This document shows positions 8,143-16,069 of a stretch of 64,000 nt of DNA, piece by piece. Under the pieces are notes generated by a model, which worked only from the letters and a program-made list of their open reading frames with translations, had not been told where the DNA came from and did no database searches. How positions within the stretch are numbered: position 1 is the stretch's first letter; each line of letters opens with the position of its first letter. The stretch lies in NCBI RefSeq assembly GCF_000633595.2, contig NZ_JIBU02000027.1:141307-205306 (forward strand), in the 5' to 3' direction. Position numbers and translations under genes: made by a program. The stretch comes from Clostridium drakei. GTDB taxonomy: Bacteria; Bacillota; Clostridia; Clostridiales; Clostridiaceae.

Positions 8143-8566
8143 ATGAAGCGAGGATTGCTTTATTATTATTATAAAAAGAAAGAAGATATATTATTTTTCA
8201 TGTATAGCGATTTTATTGATCAAGTTTTTAAATTTTGTTCTGAGAAACTAAATGAAAACGAACATCTAAATATGATAGGTCCCACATATTATAGATTATA
8301 TTATAAAATTATTTTTTCGGAAGAGTACTTAATTAATATATATATAGATTTATTAAATAATAGAAAACTTGTTCAATATAAAATAAAAAACATTTGATGT
8401 TATAAAAAAATTATATGATCGATGTAATATTAAATATGATGAGTGTAAATTATATATATATGCAGCTGGAATAATAGGTTGTGAAATCCAGATTATTCAA
8501 GGAAATATTGAAGGAGAAATACAATTATCTATAGATGAGTTAATAGTGCAACCGGCCAATAATTAG
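8143..8566 (+). pseudogene. truncated and frameshifted TetR-family regulator
   Basis: The reading starts inside the TetR helix-turn-helix ('KRGLLYYYYKKKEDIL', equivalent to the usual KGALYYYFKSKEEIL) and lacks the first about 30 residues. The first frame stops at 8395-8397. A shift continues as TFDVIKKLYDRCNIKYDE...AAGIIGCEIQII...DELIVQPANN to TAG 8564-8566, a typical TetR ligand-domain end. Both the 5' truncation and the frameshift make it non-functional. The missing part is replaced by the duplicated 5' end at 8001-8137. Confidence 0.75.
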
Positions 8567-8597
8567 TTTAAAAACTGACTATTGGCCTTTATTTTTT
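8554..8597 (+). terminator. rho-independent terminator of the tetR remnant
   Basis: GGCCAATA (8554-8561) pairs with TATTGGCC (8580-8587), followed by TTTATTTTTTT. The left arm overlaps the last codons of the tetR pseudogene. Confidence 0.75.
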
Positions 8598-8629
8598 TAA
8601 AATAATAGAAAGAGGAGAACTTGAATGTT

Positions 8630-8865
8630 TTTCCACTAAGTAAAGATGATATGTTTGATTTTGCCGAGAAGTATGTGGATGTGTAAAAAGTATTGATATA
8701 GGAGCTTATAATACATGTAATCTCAATTGTTTGTATTGTTATGCTAATTTTAATAGAGATGTTGTAGAAAAAAATTTATTAAAACATAATAAAAAATCAC
8801 CGTTATTATTTGGTGAATCAAATGGAGATGAAAAGATTACAGATAGAAAGATGAAATCATATAGG
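8630..8865 (+). pseudogene. remnant of a DUF1848 protein
   Basis: 8674-8865 reads CGCVKSIDIGAYNTC, then NLNCLYCYANFNRDVV and KKSPLLFG...DRKMKSYR, the highly characteristic Cys-rich C-terminus of DUF1848 proteins. A few codons upstream, in another frame, FPLSKDDMFDFAEKY resembles an earlier part of the same family. The gene has therefore lost its N-terminal two thirds and most of the middle. Downstream of 8865 the frame stays open to 9000 but the residues no longer resemble the family. Confidence 0.7.
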
Positions 8866-9122
8866 GGGAGGTCAAATTTGTTTTTTATAGTAGTAACAAA
8901 AATTGTTCTAGTTTTTATAGGGAACCAGATCCTTTGCAAAAATTCTAGATTGGAGTATCACTATGCAAGACAATATTTAAGTGACTTGTTTCTTATATAA
9001 TTTTTATGAGTTTTGTAACAAACTAAATAGTATGTAAATATTATTTACTATAAGGAAACAAATTTTAGTTCTTTGTAAAGCTCTGTAAGAAGCTAAAAAA
9101 CAATGAATAGGAGGAAAAAGTT
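8866..9122. other. intergenic region with a dispersed 26-bp segment
   Basis: 8896-8921 repeats, with three mismatches, the left arm of the hairpin at 20187-20251 (AACAAAAATTGTTC core). The rest is AT-rich spacer ending in AGGAGG for the next gene. No other gene seen. Confidence 0.45.
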
Positions 9123-9758
9123 ATGTCACATCATAAAGATGATATTAGAATTGATGAAGCAGAAGATACTTCTTTGAAAACAGAAAATATTTCAGTAGGA
9201 GCAGGAGCGTATAATAGCGCATGCAAATCATCAGATAATGGAAAAGGTGTAGGCGTAATGTATCAGCAACAAGGTGCTGTAAAGATACACAATGGAAGAA
9301 TAATAGGTTGTGATAGTGAAGGTTATATAGTAAGACATTGCTCAGATGCAAGTAAGGGAAGTCCTTTTAAATATGATAAATTTTATTTTTATAATGAAAA
9401 GTATTTTCGTACCCATACTATTAATCATTCTCATGCACATGCTTTCATTGATATTGGCATAAGAAATAATAAACATGTATTTTGTTATTATGGAAAGGAA
9501 AAGGATGCTAAAAATCTTTATACTCATAATGGCATATTTCATTCTTTTACCTATAAAGATCCTACAATTAAGAAATCTGTAACCAGCAGTGATTTTAATA
9601 CTTTTTTAAGTTTCAGCACTGCCCCTCATTTAGTAAGTAAGATAGTTTACTATCATTATGTTGAAGAATATGATAATAAAAAACATGAAACTGTTTTAAG
9701 ATATGTAAAAACTTCAGCATCTGATATAAAACATTATGGAGAGGTAGCAAATAAATAA
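9123..9758 (+). CDS. hypothetical protein, His/Tyr-rich
   Basis: I do not recognise this 211-aa protein. It has a perfect AGGAGG and good coding bias. The N-terminus is polar and acidic (MSHHKDDIRIDEAED), followed by a Gly/Ser-rich stretch with two Cys (GAYNSACKSSDNGKG) and a C-terminal half unusually rich in His, Tyr and Phe (KYDKFYFYNEKYF, HTINHSHAHAF). No signal peptide or membrane segment. The His clusters could bind metal, but that is inference. It sits alone between remnants of other genes and ends before a good terminator. Confidence 0.6.
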   Translation: MSHHKDDIRIDEAEDTSLKTENISVGAGAYNSACKSSDNGKGVGVMYQQQGAVKIHNGRIIGCDSEGYIVRHCSDASKGSPFKYDKFYFYNEKYFRTHTINHSHAHAFIDIGIRNNKHVFCYYGKEKDAKNLYTHNGIFHSFTYKDPTIKKSVTSSDFNTFLSFSTAPHLVSKIVYYHYVEEYDNKKHETVLRYVKTSASDIKHYGEVANK

Positions 9759-9831
9759 TATATAAGCAAAAGAGGAATTTCAAAAGCTTTACCTGGCATT
9801 AATGGTGAACCTGCTTCTAATAAAGATATTT

Positions 9832-9861
9832 AAGACAGCAATTAGGCTGTCTTATTTTTTA
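9832..9861 (+). terminator. rho-independent terminator
   Basis: AAGACAGC (9832-9839) pairs with GCTGTCTT (9846-9853), followed by ATTTTTT. Closes the hypothetical gene at 9123-9758. Confidence 0.8.
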
Positions 9862-9875
9862 TGAATTTTTAAAGT

Positions 9876-9928
9876 AATTTCATAATCATAGGACATGCTG
9901 GAAATGGATGCTCTCCAATCATATACTA
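9876..9928 (-). pseudogene. 53-bp fragment of helD
   Basis: Matches positions 19414-19466 of the intact helD gene (51 of 53 bases), same orientation, encoding the segment around VYDWRAPISSMYYDYEI. Nothing else of helD is present here. It is one of two helD scraps in the window (the other at 22699-22850). Confidence 0.75.
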
Positions 9929-10006
9929 AAATACTATTAATGTTATAATTAGTATATATAAAGTTAAATAGCATTACTCATATAATTTTACATATACGGA
10001 GGATAT

Positions 10007-10777
10007 ATGATATTTAAAGAGTTTGGAAATAAGAATAAGCCAGTTATCATTTTTCTTCATGGTGGCGGACTATCATGGTGGTCGTTAAAATCACAAATTG
10101 AAGTACTAAAAAAGGATTATTTTGTTGTTACACCGATTATTGATGGACATGGTGATGATTGGAATAATACTTTTATAAGCATAAGAAAATCAGCAGAACT
10201 AGTTATTGATTATATAGAAGATAATTGTAATGGAAAAGTTTTTGCAATTTGTGGTTTTTCCATTGGTGCTCAAATTGTTGTAGAAATAATATCGAAAGAA
10301 TGTGATATTACAGAGAATGCAGTTATAGAAAGTGCTTTAGTTTATCCTATAAAGATGATAACCAAATTAACTATACCAATGTACAATCTGTGTTATGGGT
10401 TAATTAAAAAGAGGTGGTATGCAAAATTACAGGCTAAAGTATTAAATGTACCTGAAGAATTATTTGAAGACTACTATAAGGACAGTTCGCGGATGACAAA
10501 AGAATCTTTAATCAATATTACGAAAAGTAATGGCGAATATTCAATGCCACAAACATTATGGAATACGAAAGCAAAAACATTAATATTGGTTGGAGAGAAA
10601 GAATTGCAAGTTATGAAAAATTCTGCAAAATTACTTCATGATACTATAAAATATAGTTCTTTAAAAGTCATTGAAAAAAGCGGTCATGGAGAGATTAGTT
10701 TAATTCATACAGATAGATACATTGAATTATTACAACAATTATTTGAAAATACTACAAGTTTGTTTGTAGAAAACTAG
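10007..10777 (+). CDS. alpha/beta hydrolase
   Basis: Cytoplasmic serine hydrolase of 256 aa with the oxyanion-hole segment 'IIFLHGGGLSWW', nucleophile elbow 'CGFSIGAQ' (Ser near residue 87), an acidic residue in 'LVGEKELQVM' and catalytic His in 'EKSGHGEIS'. Small cap domain. Substrate unknown; an esterase, lipase-like or carboxylesterase activity is typical. CGGAGG precedes the ATG. Monocistronic. Confidence 0.85.
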   Translation: MIFKEFGNKNKPVIIFLHGGGLSWWSLKSQIEVLKKDYFVVTPIIDGHGDDWNNTFISIRKSAELVIDYIEDNCNGKVFAICGFSIGAQIVVEIISKECDITENAVIESALVYPIKMITKLTIPMYNLCYGLIKKRWYAKLQAKVLNVPEELFEDYYKDSSRMTKESLINITKSNGEYSMPQTLWNTKAKTLILVGEKELQVMKNSAKLLHDTIKYSSLKVIEKSGHGEISLIHTDRYIELLQQLFENTTSLFVEN

Positions 10778-10868
10778 GTAACTACTAGTTAAATTACATA
10801 AATAAAGTTTTATTCATGATAATGTAGAATGATTTTAAAAGGGATTTATTTGTGTGGGGGAATTAGGA

Positions 10869-11600
10869 ATGATAAAAAGTAAGAACTATAAGTGTGTTGG
10901 AATTGATGTGTGCAAAGGTAAATGGGTAGCAGTAGCTTTAATGGAGAAAAGTTTTGAAGTTAATAAATTTAATAGCATTGAAGAAATATGCGATAAATAT
11001 GAAAATGCAGATAGTATAATTATAGATATTCCTATTGGTCTTCCGGAAAATATCGATCATATACGTCCAGAAGTTGAAGCGAGAAAGTATTTAAAAGGGA
11101 AGGCGTCAAGTATATTTAATGTTCCATGTAGGCAAGCAGTTTATTCAGAAAATTATACAAAAGCAATTGAAGAAAATAAAGCAAATTTTAAAGTAAGTTT
11201 AAGTCCCTTATCTTATGCAATATGTAAAAAGATAAGGGAAGTAGATGAATTTTTAAATAAGGTACCAAAGTGGAAAAATAAGTTATTAGAAGGACATCCA
11301 GAAATATGTTTTTCTAAACTAAATAATGGACAAGCAGTTTTGGAAAATAAAACAAAACCAGAAGGACAGCAAAGAAGATTAGAAATATTAAAGAGATATT
11401 ATAATGAAAGTGATTTGGTAATAGATAAATACTTAAAAGATGTGCCAACAAGAAAGAAAATAGATGATGTGATAGATGCATTAGTGCTGGCTGTTTCTGG
11501 AGTTATAGGTCTAGAAAATAAATTTGAAACAATGCCTAAAGAACCTATGAAGGATAGAAGAGGCATAAAAATGCAAATGACTTATGGGAAAATATTTTAG
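10869..11600 (+). CDS. DUF429 family RNase H-like protein
   Basis: DUF429 proteins have a predicted RNase H-like fold. Seen here are the first strand 'CVGIDVCKGKWVAVAL', the second acidic strand 'SIIIDIPIGLPE', 'EGHPEICFSKLN' and the terminal acidic helix 'KIDDVIDALVLAVSG'. These supply the Asp/Glu residues expected of a metal-dependent nuclease, but no activity is established for the family. The ATG at 10869 (MIKSK) is preferred to the in-frame GTG at 10854, with GGGGG about 8 bp upstream. Confidence 0.8.
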   Translation: MIKSKNYKCVGIDVCKGKWVAVALMEKSFEVNKFNSIEEICDKYENADSIIIDIPIGLPENIDHIRPEVEARKYLKGKASSIFNVPCRQAVYSENYTKAIEENKANFKVSLSPLSYAICKKIREVDEFLNKVPKWKNKLLEGHPEICFSKLNNGQAVLENKTKPEGQQRRLEILKRYYNESDLVIDKYLKDVPTRKKIDDVIDALVLAVSGVIGLENKFETMPKEPMKDRRGIKMQMTYGKIF

Positions 11601-11963
11601 AATAATTGTATTATGTTTTATGAAAAAAATAGATCTAATAAAGAATATTTTCTCCTGCAGTCAGATTAGGTATCAAGTTGTAAAATTGAAATATAAAACC
11701 TATATTTTTTTCTGTAATCCGTAAGTTCATTATCATTTAGTTTAGTAAATTGAATTTATTATTTTTATTGTTACTAGTTTAAGCATAGGAAGGAGTTTCA
11801 TTTTACATTTATTAATAAATTAAATTAAAGAGTTACACAGGAAAGGTACAGTTACCATAAGTTGAAAATAATGTATTTAAATTATATAATTAGTCTGTAA
11901 ACAGTAAAGATAATATAATATTGCAATTAGGTGAAAATTATACTTAATAAAGGGGGAATAAAA
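11601..11963. other. intergenic region with a scrap of an ABC ATPase
   Basis: On the minus strand, about 11636-11683 reads [19 protein letters not shown], which resembles the Q-loop region of MacB/LolD-type ABC ATPases (NLIP-x-LTA-x-ENI). It is too short to be more than a relic or coincidence. The rest is AT-rich and probably carries the promoter of the following cluster; no clear -35/-10 pair could be fixed. Confidence 0.3.
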
Positions 11964-12179
11964 TTGACAAAACGGATTAAGGTTCAGATTTTTGAAGATG
12001 GAACTGTCCAAGCAGAAGTTGCAGGAGTAAAAGGCAAAAAGTGCACTAATTATATTAAAATATTAGAAGATATTTTAGCAGCTGAAACAGTAGATTCAGA
12101 TTATACAAAGGAATATTATGAAACAGAAAAAGTGATTTTAGATGAAGTTGATCATCAAGAATTAAAGGTAGGTGAATAA
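11964..12179 (+). CDS. DUF2997 family protein
   Basis: A 71-aa protein from the TTG at 11964, which has GGGGG 7 bp upstream; an in-frame ATG at 11931 lacks a ribosome binding site. It matches DUF2997: 'KRIKVQIFEDGTVQAEVAGVKGKKC' (a short beta meander), then 'YIKILEDIL' and an acidic tail. Function is unknown, but DUF2997 genes are typically found beside DUF1257 and Ycf46-like AAA+ genes, as here. Its end overlaps the region of the next gene's start, so the genes are translationally coupled. Confidence 0.8.
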   Translation: MTKRIKVQIFEDGTVQAEVAGVKGKKCTNYIKILEDILAAETVDSDYTKEYYETEKVILDEVDHQELKVGE

Positions 12180-12180
12180 A

Positions 12181-12684
12181 TTGAATGTTACAGATAGAGG
12201 TAAGACTTGGGAAATTACTAATTCTATTTTTGTAGTGCTTACCTTTTTTTTAGGATTTGCAAATTGGACGTCTTTTTTATATTGTGCTTTATTAGTAAAG
12301 TGTAAGAAGTGGGCGTATTATGCGCTGCTTTATGCACTGCCTTTGATTATAACTGTAATAATTGGTAAATTTACAACTCTTACTTTTTGGGGAATAATAA
12401 TTTCAGGGATAATAAGCATAGTTCATATATTTAAAATCAGAGAAGAAGTTCTTATTAGATATGATAGATTGTTAAAAAGCAAATACTTGGATAATGCTGA
12501 TATAAACAAGCTTATAAATGAAACTAGAACAAATTCTGAGAATGTTTCTAATAAGAAGCAATACCTTCATCCAGAAAAAGAAAATACAACTTTAACACAA
12601 CAATCTAAAAGTATGATTTCCAATGAAGAAAACCATATTAAAGAAGATGAAAAAGAAAATAAAGGAAGAATAATCGATTTTTAA
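12181..12684 (+). CDS. membrane protein A of the AAA+/DUF1257 cluster, GRxxDF tail
   Basis: Starting at TTG 12181 (GGTAGGTG upstream), one base after the DUF2997 stop, the conserved Trp falls at residue 10 exactly as in the two following paralogues, which fixes the start. Residues about 12-85 form two or three membrane segments containing 'FFLGFANWTSFLY' and a Lys/Cys pair 'KCKKW'. The cytoplasmic remainder is polar and probably disordered. It lacks the helix-hairpin-helix of its paralogues but ends in the same peptide, GRIIDF-stop. No known function. Confidence 0.7.
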   Translation: MNVTDRGKTWEITNSIFVVLTFFLGFANWTSFLYCALLVKCKKWAYYALLYALPLIITVIIGKFTTLTFWGIIISGIISIVHIFKIREEVLIRYDRLLKSKYLDNADINKLINETRTNSENVSNKKQYLHPEKENTTLTQQSKSMISNEENHIKEDEKENKGRIIDF

Positions 12685-12734
12685 TTATTTTATTGAAATT
12701 ATTATAATTATTATTGTAAAGGTAGATGATTAAT

Positions 12735-13475
12735 ATGGCAATTACATCGAAAGGTTCTAAATGGGAAAGAAGCGAATCAAGTTATATAATAATTGCATTT
12801 ATCCCTCTAATTAACTGGATAGCTTTTTCGTATGTTGGTTTAACAAGTAACACTAAACGGTGGATTTATTGGAGTATATTTTATTCAACTCCATTAATTA
12901 TGCTAATTTATGTTATTATTTTTTCGTCAAACTTTTTGAATAATTCTCTATTTTTAGATAGATATTGTAATTTAATTCAAATCATGACTATAGTTCATGC
13001 GTTTTTGATAAGAAAGGAATATTTAATTAGATTAGAAGCAACTCGAGAAGGAAAAAGATTAACTAAAGATGAAGTAAAAATAATTATGAAAAAAAATAAA
13101 TTAGTAAATCCATCAAAAATTGAGTATACATCAGAAAATAAAGAACAAGCTGTAGTAAATAAAAATGTTGTTTTTAATAATGATGTAAATAAACCACAAT
13201 CTGAAAATAAAAATGAGACAATGAGCTCTATAGATATTAATACAGCTTCTGAAAACGAATTAGCTGCCTTACCAGGTATAGGTCTAATACTTGCTAAAAA
13301 AGCAGTGAATCATAGAGAAACTAAGGGATATTTTAATTCAGTAGATGAATTTGCAGAAATACTATCTTTAAAACCTCATGTATTACAAAGAGTTAAGCCT
13401 TTAATTACAGTGAGTAAAATTGAGAATAAAACAGATGAATCTTCTAATAAAAGCGGAAGAATAGTTGATTTTTAA
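12735..13475 (+). CDS. membrane protein B with C-terminal helix-hairpin-helix, GRxxDF tail
   Basis: About 246 aa. Two or three membrane segments (residues 15-85, 'IPLINWIAFSYVGL') are followed by a charged linker and a ComEA-like helix-hairpin-helix domain: 'IDINTASENELAALPGIG' then 'LAKKAVNHRETKGYFNSVDE'. HhH domains of this type bind DNA or act as protein-docking modules; a membrane-tethered cytoplasmic HhH is inferred. The ATG at 12735 aligns with the other paralogues and has AAGGTAG upstream; an ATG at 12726 is in frame. The C-terminus is SGRIVDF. The last 248 bp are nearly identical to the end of paralogue C. Confidence 0.75.
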   Translation: MAITSKGSKWERSESSYIIIAFIPLINWIAFSYVGLTSNTKRWIYWSIFYSTPLIMLIYVIIFSSNFLNNSLFLDRYCNLIQIMTIVHAFLIRKEYLIRLEATREGKRLTKDEVKIIMKKNKLVNPSKIEYTSENKEQAVVNKNVVFNNDVNKPQSENKNETMSSIDINTASENELAALPGIGLILAKKAVNHRETKGYFNSVDEFAEILSLKPHVLQRVKPLITVSKIENKTDESSNKSGRIVDF

Positions 13476-14258
13476 CATTATTAGAAAGGTGGTGCAAAAA
13501 TGAGTAGTATATCTCAAAGAAAAAAATGGGAAATTATTAATTCTTTATGGATTCTCCCTACTTTTACTTTAGGTTTTTTTAATTGGATAAGCTTTTTCTA
13601 TATTGGATATAAAGTAAAATGTAAAAAATGGATATTTTGTGGATTAATTTATTCAATACCTTTTATTACAGTCATGACATTTGGGAAAGCAACAACTTTT
13701 ATTGCAGTTTTAACTCTTATTTTAGGTATAGTGGGTATAGCTCATGCCTTTACAATAAGAACAGAATATCTTATAAGACTTGAAAGCATATATGGTGGTA
13801 AAATTTTATCTGATTCACAAGTAAAGGAGATTATAGTTAAGGATAAACTATCAAAAGTAAACTTAGAAGATAATAATGTTTTTCAATCCACTAATGAAAA
13901 TATTGCTGTAAAACTTAGTTTTAGCTTTGAAGAAGATACAAAGTCTAAAGATAGAGGAGAGAGCCATACAGAAGCAAAACAATTTACTAATGAAAATTTA
14001 AGAAGTGAGCCTATAGATATTAATACAGCTTCTGAAAATGAATTATCTACATTACCAGGGATAGGTATAATACTTGCGAAAAAAGCAGTGAATCATAGGG
14101 AAGCTAAAGGATATTTTAATTCAGTGGATGAATTTGCAGAAATACTATCTTTAAAACCTCATATATTAGAAAGGGTTAAGCCTTTGATTGTAGTGAGTAA
14201 AGTTGAGAATAAAACTGATAAATCTTCTAATAAAAGTGGAAGGATAATTGATTTTTAA
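13228..14258 (+). repeat. direct repeat of the helix-hairpin-helix coding ends
   Basis: 13228-13475 and 14011-14258 are about 248-bp direct repeats with few differences, spanning the HhH domain, the linker and the GRxxDF tail. The coding sequence upstream in the two genes is much more diverged, pointing to recent gene conversion or duplication of the 3' ends only. Confidence 0.8.
13500..14258 (+). CDS. membrane protein C with C-terminal helix-hairpin-helix, GRxxDF tail
   Basis: A 252-aa paralogue of A and B. The membrane half (Trp at residue 10, 'TFTLGFFNWISFFYIGYKVK') is closer to protein A, while the helix-hairpin-helix half ('LSTLPGIGIILAKKAVNHRE') is nearly identical to B. It is thus a mosaic, probably by gene conversion. 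It ends in SGRIIDF. AAAGGTGG precedes the ATG. The AAA+ ATPase gene follows after about 100 bp. Confidence 0.75.
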   Translation: MSSISQRKKWEIINSLWILPTFTLGFFNWISFFYIGYKVKCKKWIFCGLIYSIPFITVMTFGKATTFIAVLTLILGIVGIAHAFTIRTEYLIRLESIYGGKILSDSQVKEIIVKDKLSKVNLEDNNVFQSTNENIAVKLSFSFEEDTKSKDRGESHTEAKQFTNENLRSEPIDINTASENELSTLPGIGIILAKKAVNHREAKGYFNSVDEFAEILSLKPHILERVKPLIVVSKVENKTDKSSNKSGRIIDF

Positions 14259-14357
14259 TAATTTTAGGTATAGATAGTTTTTATGATTACGTATATCTCA
14301 TTTATAAGTTTGGCATTAGGCTGATTTTAATAACTTAACATACGAGGAGCGATAAGA

Positions 14358-16031
14358 ATGGAGAAAAATACTACATATAAATTTAAAAAGGATTTAACTA
14401 GTTTATTAAAGGCTAGATTTCCATATATATATATTCCTACCTGGGAAGAAGACAGAGTTCTATCGGTAATAAAGGGTGTAGCATGTGATAAAGACACAAT
14501 AAGAACGCCTAGACAGGTATTTACATGGAGTTTAACGTCTGGAATAGTAGGACAATCAGAAAACGTTTCACAGGAAACAAAATCACCAATTAAAGCTTTG
14601 GAGTTTATAGAAAAATGTTCAGAAGCATCAGTATTTGTATTAAAGGATTTTCACGTATTTTTTGGAGTTAATGGAAGAGGGCAGGATAATGAAATAGTTA
14701 GAAAGATAAGAGACATAGCATCAAGTATAAAGCAAAGCAATAAACCTAAAAACGTAATATTTGTTTCACCAAGTTTAGTATTGCCTATAGATTTGCAAAA
14801 AGATATAAGTATATTAGAGTTTAATCTGCCTACTGCTGAGGAGATAAAAACTTTACTAAATGAAATGATACAGGTAAACAGTAGTACAGGAAGAATTAGT
14901 ATAGATCTAAATGAAGATGAGAAAGAAAAATTAGCAAAAGCCGCATTAGGATTAACTTTTCAAGAAGCAGAAAATTCTTTTGCTCGCGCAATGGCTCAGG
15001 ATGGAAGATTAGATGCTAGTGATATAGAATTAATTTTAGATGAAAAATGTCAGGTTATTAAGAAGACAGGCATTTTAGAATTTATAAAAAGTAATTTAAA
15101 AATTGAAGATGTAGGAGGATTAGAAAATCTAAAGAGATGGCTTATGAAACGTAATAAATCCTGGCTCGATTCTGCACAAAAGTATGGATTACCTGCACCA
15201 AAAGGAGTTTTGATAACTGGTGTACCTGGCTGTGGTAAAAGTTTAATTGCAAAATCTATAAGTGCTATGTGGCAGCTTCCTCTTTTGCGCCTTGATATGG
15301 GCAGAATCTTTAGTGGCATTGTTGGAAGTAGTGAAGAAAACATGAGAAAAGCTATAAAAACTGCAGAAGCAGTTTCACCTTCTGTACTTTGGATTGATGA
15401 AATTGAAAAAGGACTTAGTGGTCAGGATTCTGGGGACAGTGGTACATCAACAAGAATATTTGGAACTTTTTTAACTTGGATGCAGGAAAAAACAGAGCCA
15501 GTATTTGTAGTAGCAACTGCAAATAATATAAGTAAGTTACCAGCTGAATTGCTGCGTAAAGGACGTTTTGATGAAATATTTTTTGTAGATCTGCCTACGT
15601 TTAATGAAAGAAAAGATATATTCAAAGTTCACATAAAGAAGAGAATAAAAGATGATTTTGTAAAGGGAGATTTTTCTTTAACTGATGAGGTTCTAAGTGA
15701 GCTTTCTAAAATAACGGAAGGCTTTGTTGGTTCAGAAATTGAACAAGTAGTAATAGCTGCTTTATTTGAAGCTTATTCTGAAGATAGAAGCATAACTTTT
15801 GAGGACTTTGAAAAAACCATAAAAAACATAGTACCTCTTGTTGTAACACAGGCAGAACAAATCAGAGCTATACGTGAATGGGCCAATGTACGTGCAGTAG
15901 CAGCAACACCTAAGGAAGATCTTTTCAATTATGAATTAAAAGAAACCAGTAAAGAAAATAACTCAGAAGGAAATTATAATAATCCAGAAGATATTAAATC
16001 TAGTAGAGGTGGAAGAGCCATAGATTTTTAA
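14358..16031 (+). CDS. Ycf46-like AAA+ ATPase, GRxxDF tail
   Basis: A 557-aa classical AAA+ ATPase. The N-terminal 240 residues look like a degenerate AAA domain without Walker motifs, as in Ycf46-type proteins. The active domain has Walker A GVPGCGKS (about 288-295), Walker B VLWIDEIEK (about 343-351) and arginine finger region LLRKGRFDE (about 398-406), followed by a helical lid. The extreme C-terminus is GGRAIDF, matching the tails of the three membrane proteins upstream. Expected role: ATP-driven remodelling of a protein partner; the partner is unknown. GAGGAG precedes the ATG; DUF1257 and radical SAM genes follow. Confidence 0.88.
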   Translation: MEKNTTYKFKKDLTSLLKARFPYIYIPTWEEDRVLSVIKGVACDKDTIRTPRQVFTWSLTSGIVGQSENVSQETKSPIKALEFIEKCSEASVFVLKDFHVFFGVNGRGQDNEIVRKIRDIASSIKQSNKPKNVIFVSPSLVLPIDLQKDISILEFNLPTAEEIKTLLNEMIQVNSSTGRISIDLNEDEKEKLAKAALGLTFQEAENSFARAMAQDGRLDASDIELILDEKCQVIKKTGILEFIKSNLKIEDVGGLENLKRWLMKRNKSWLDSAQKYGLPAPKGVLITGVPGCGKSLIAKSISAMWQLPLLRLDMGRIFSGIVGSSEENMRKAIKTAEAVSPSVLWIDEIEKGLSGQDSGDSGTSTRIFGTFLTWMQEKTEPVFVVATANNISKLPAELLRKGRFDEIFFVDLPTFNERKDIFKVHIKKRIKDDFVKGDFSLTDEVLSELSKITEGFVGSEIEQVVIAALFEAYSEDRSITFEDFEKTIKNIVPLVVTQAEQIRAIREWANVRAVAATPKEDLFNYELKETSKENNSEGNYNNPEDIKSSRGGRAIDF

Positions 16032-16069
16032 AAATTTTATTAAAATGATAGCATTAGGAGGAATTTTAA

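Noticed and set aside
8866..9000. Continuation of the DUF1848 frame as a real protein
   Set aside because: After 8865 the residues lose all similarity and the frame runs through non-coding-like DNA; no start or ribosome binding site for the whole.
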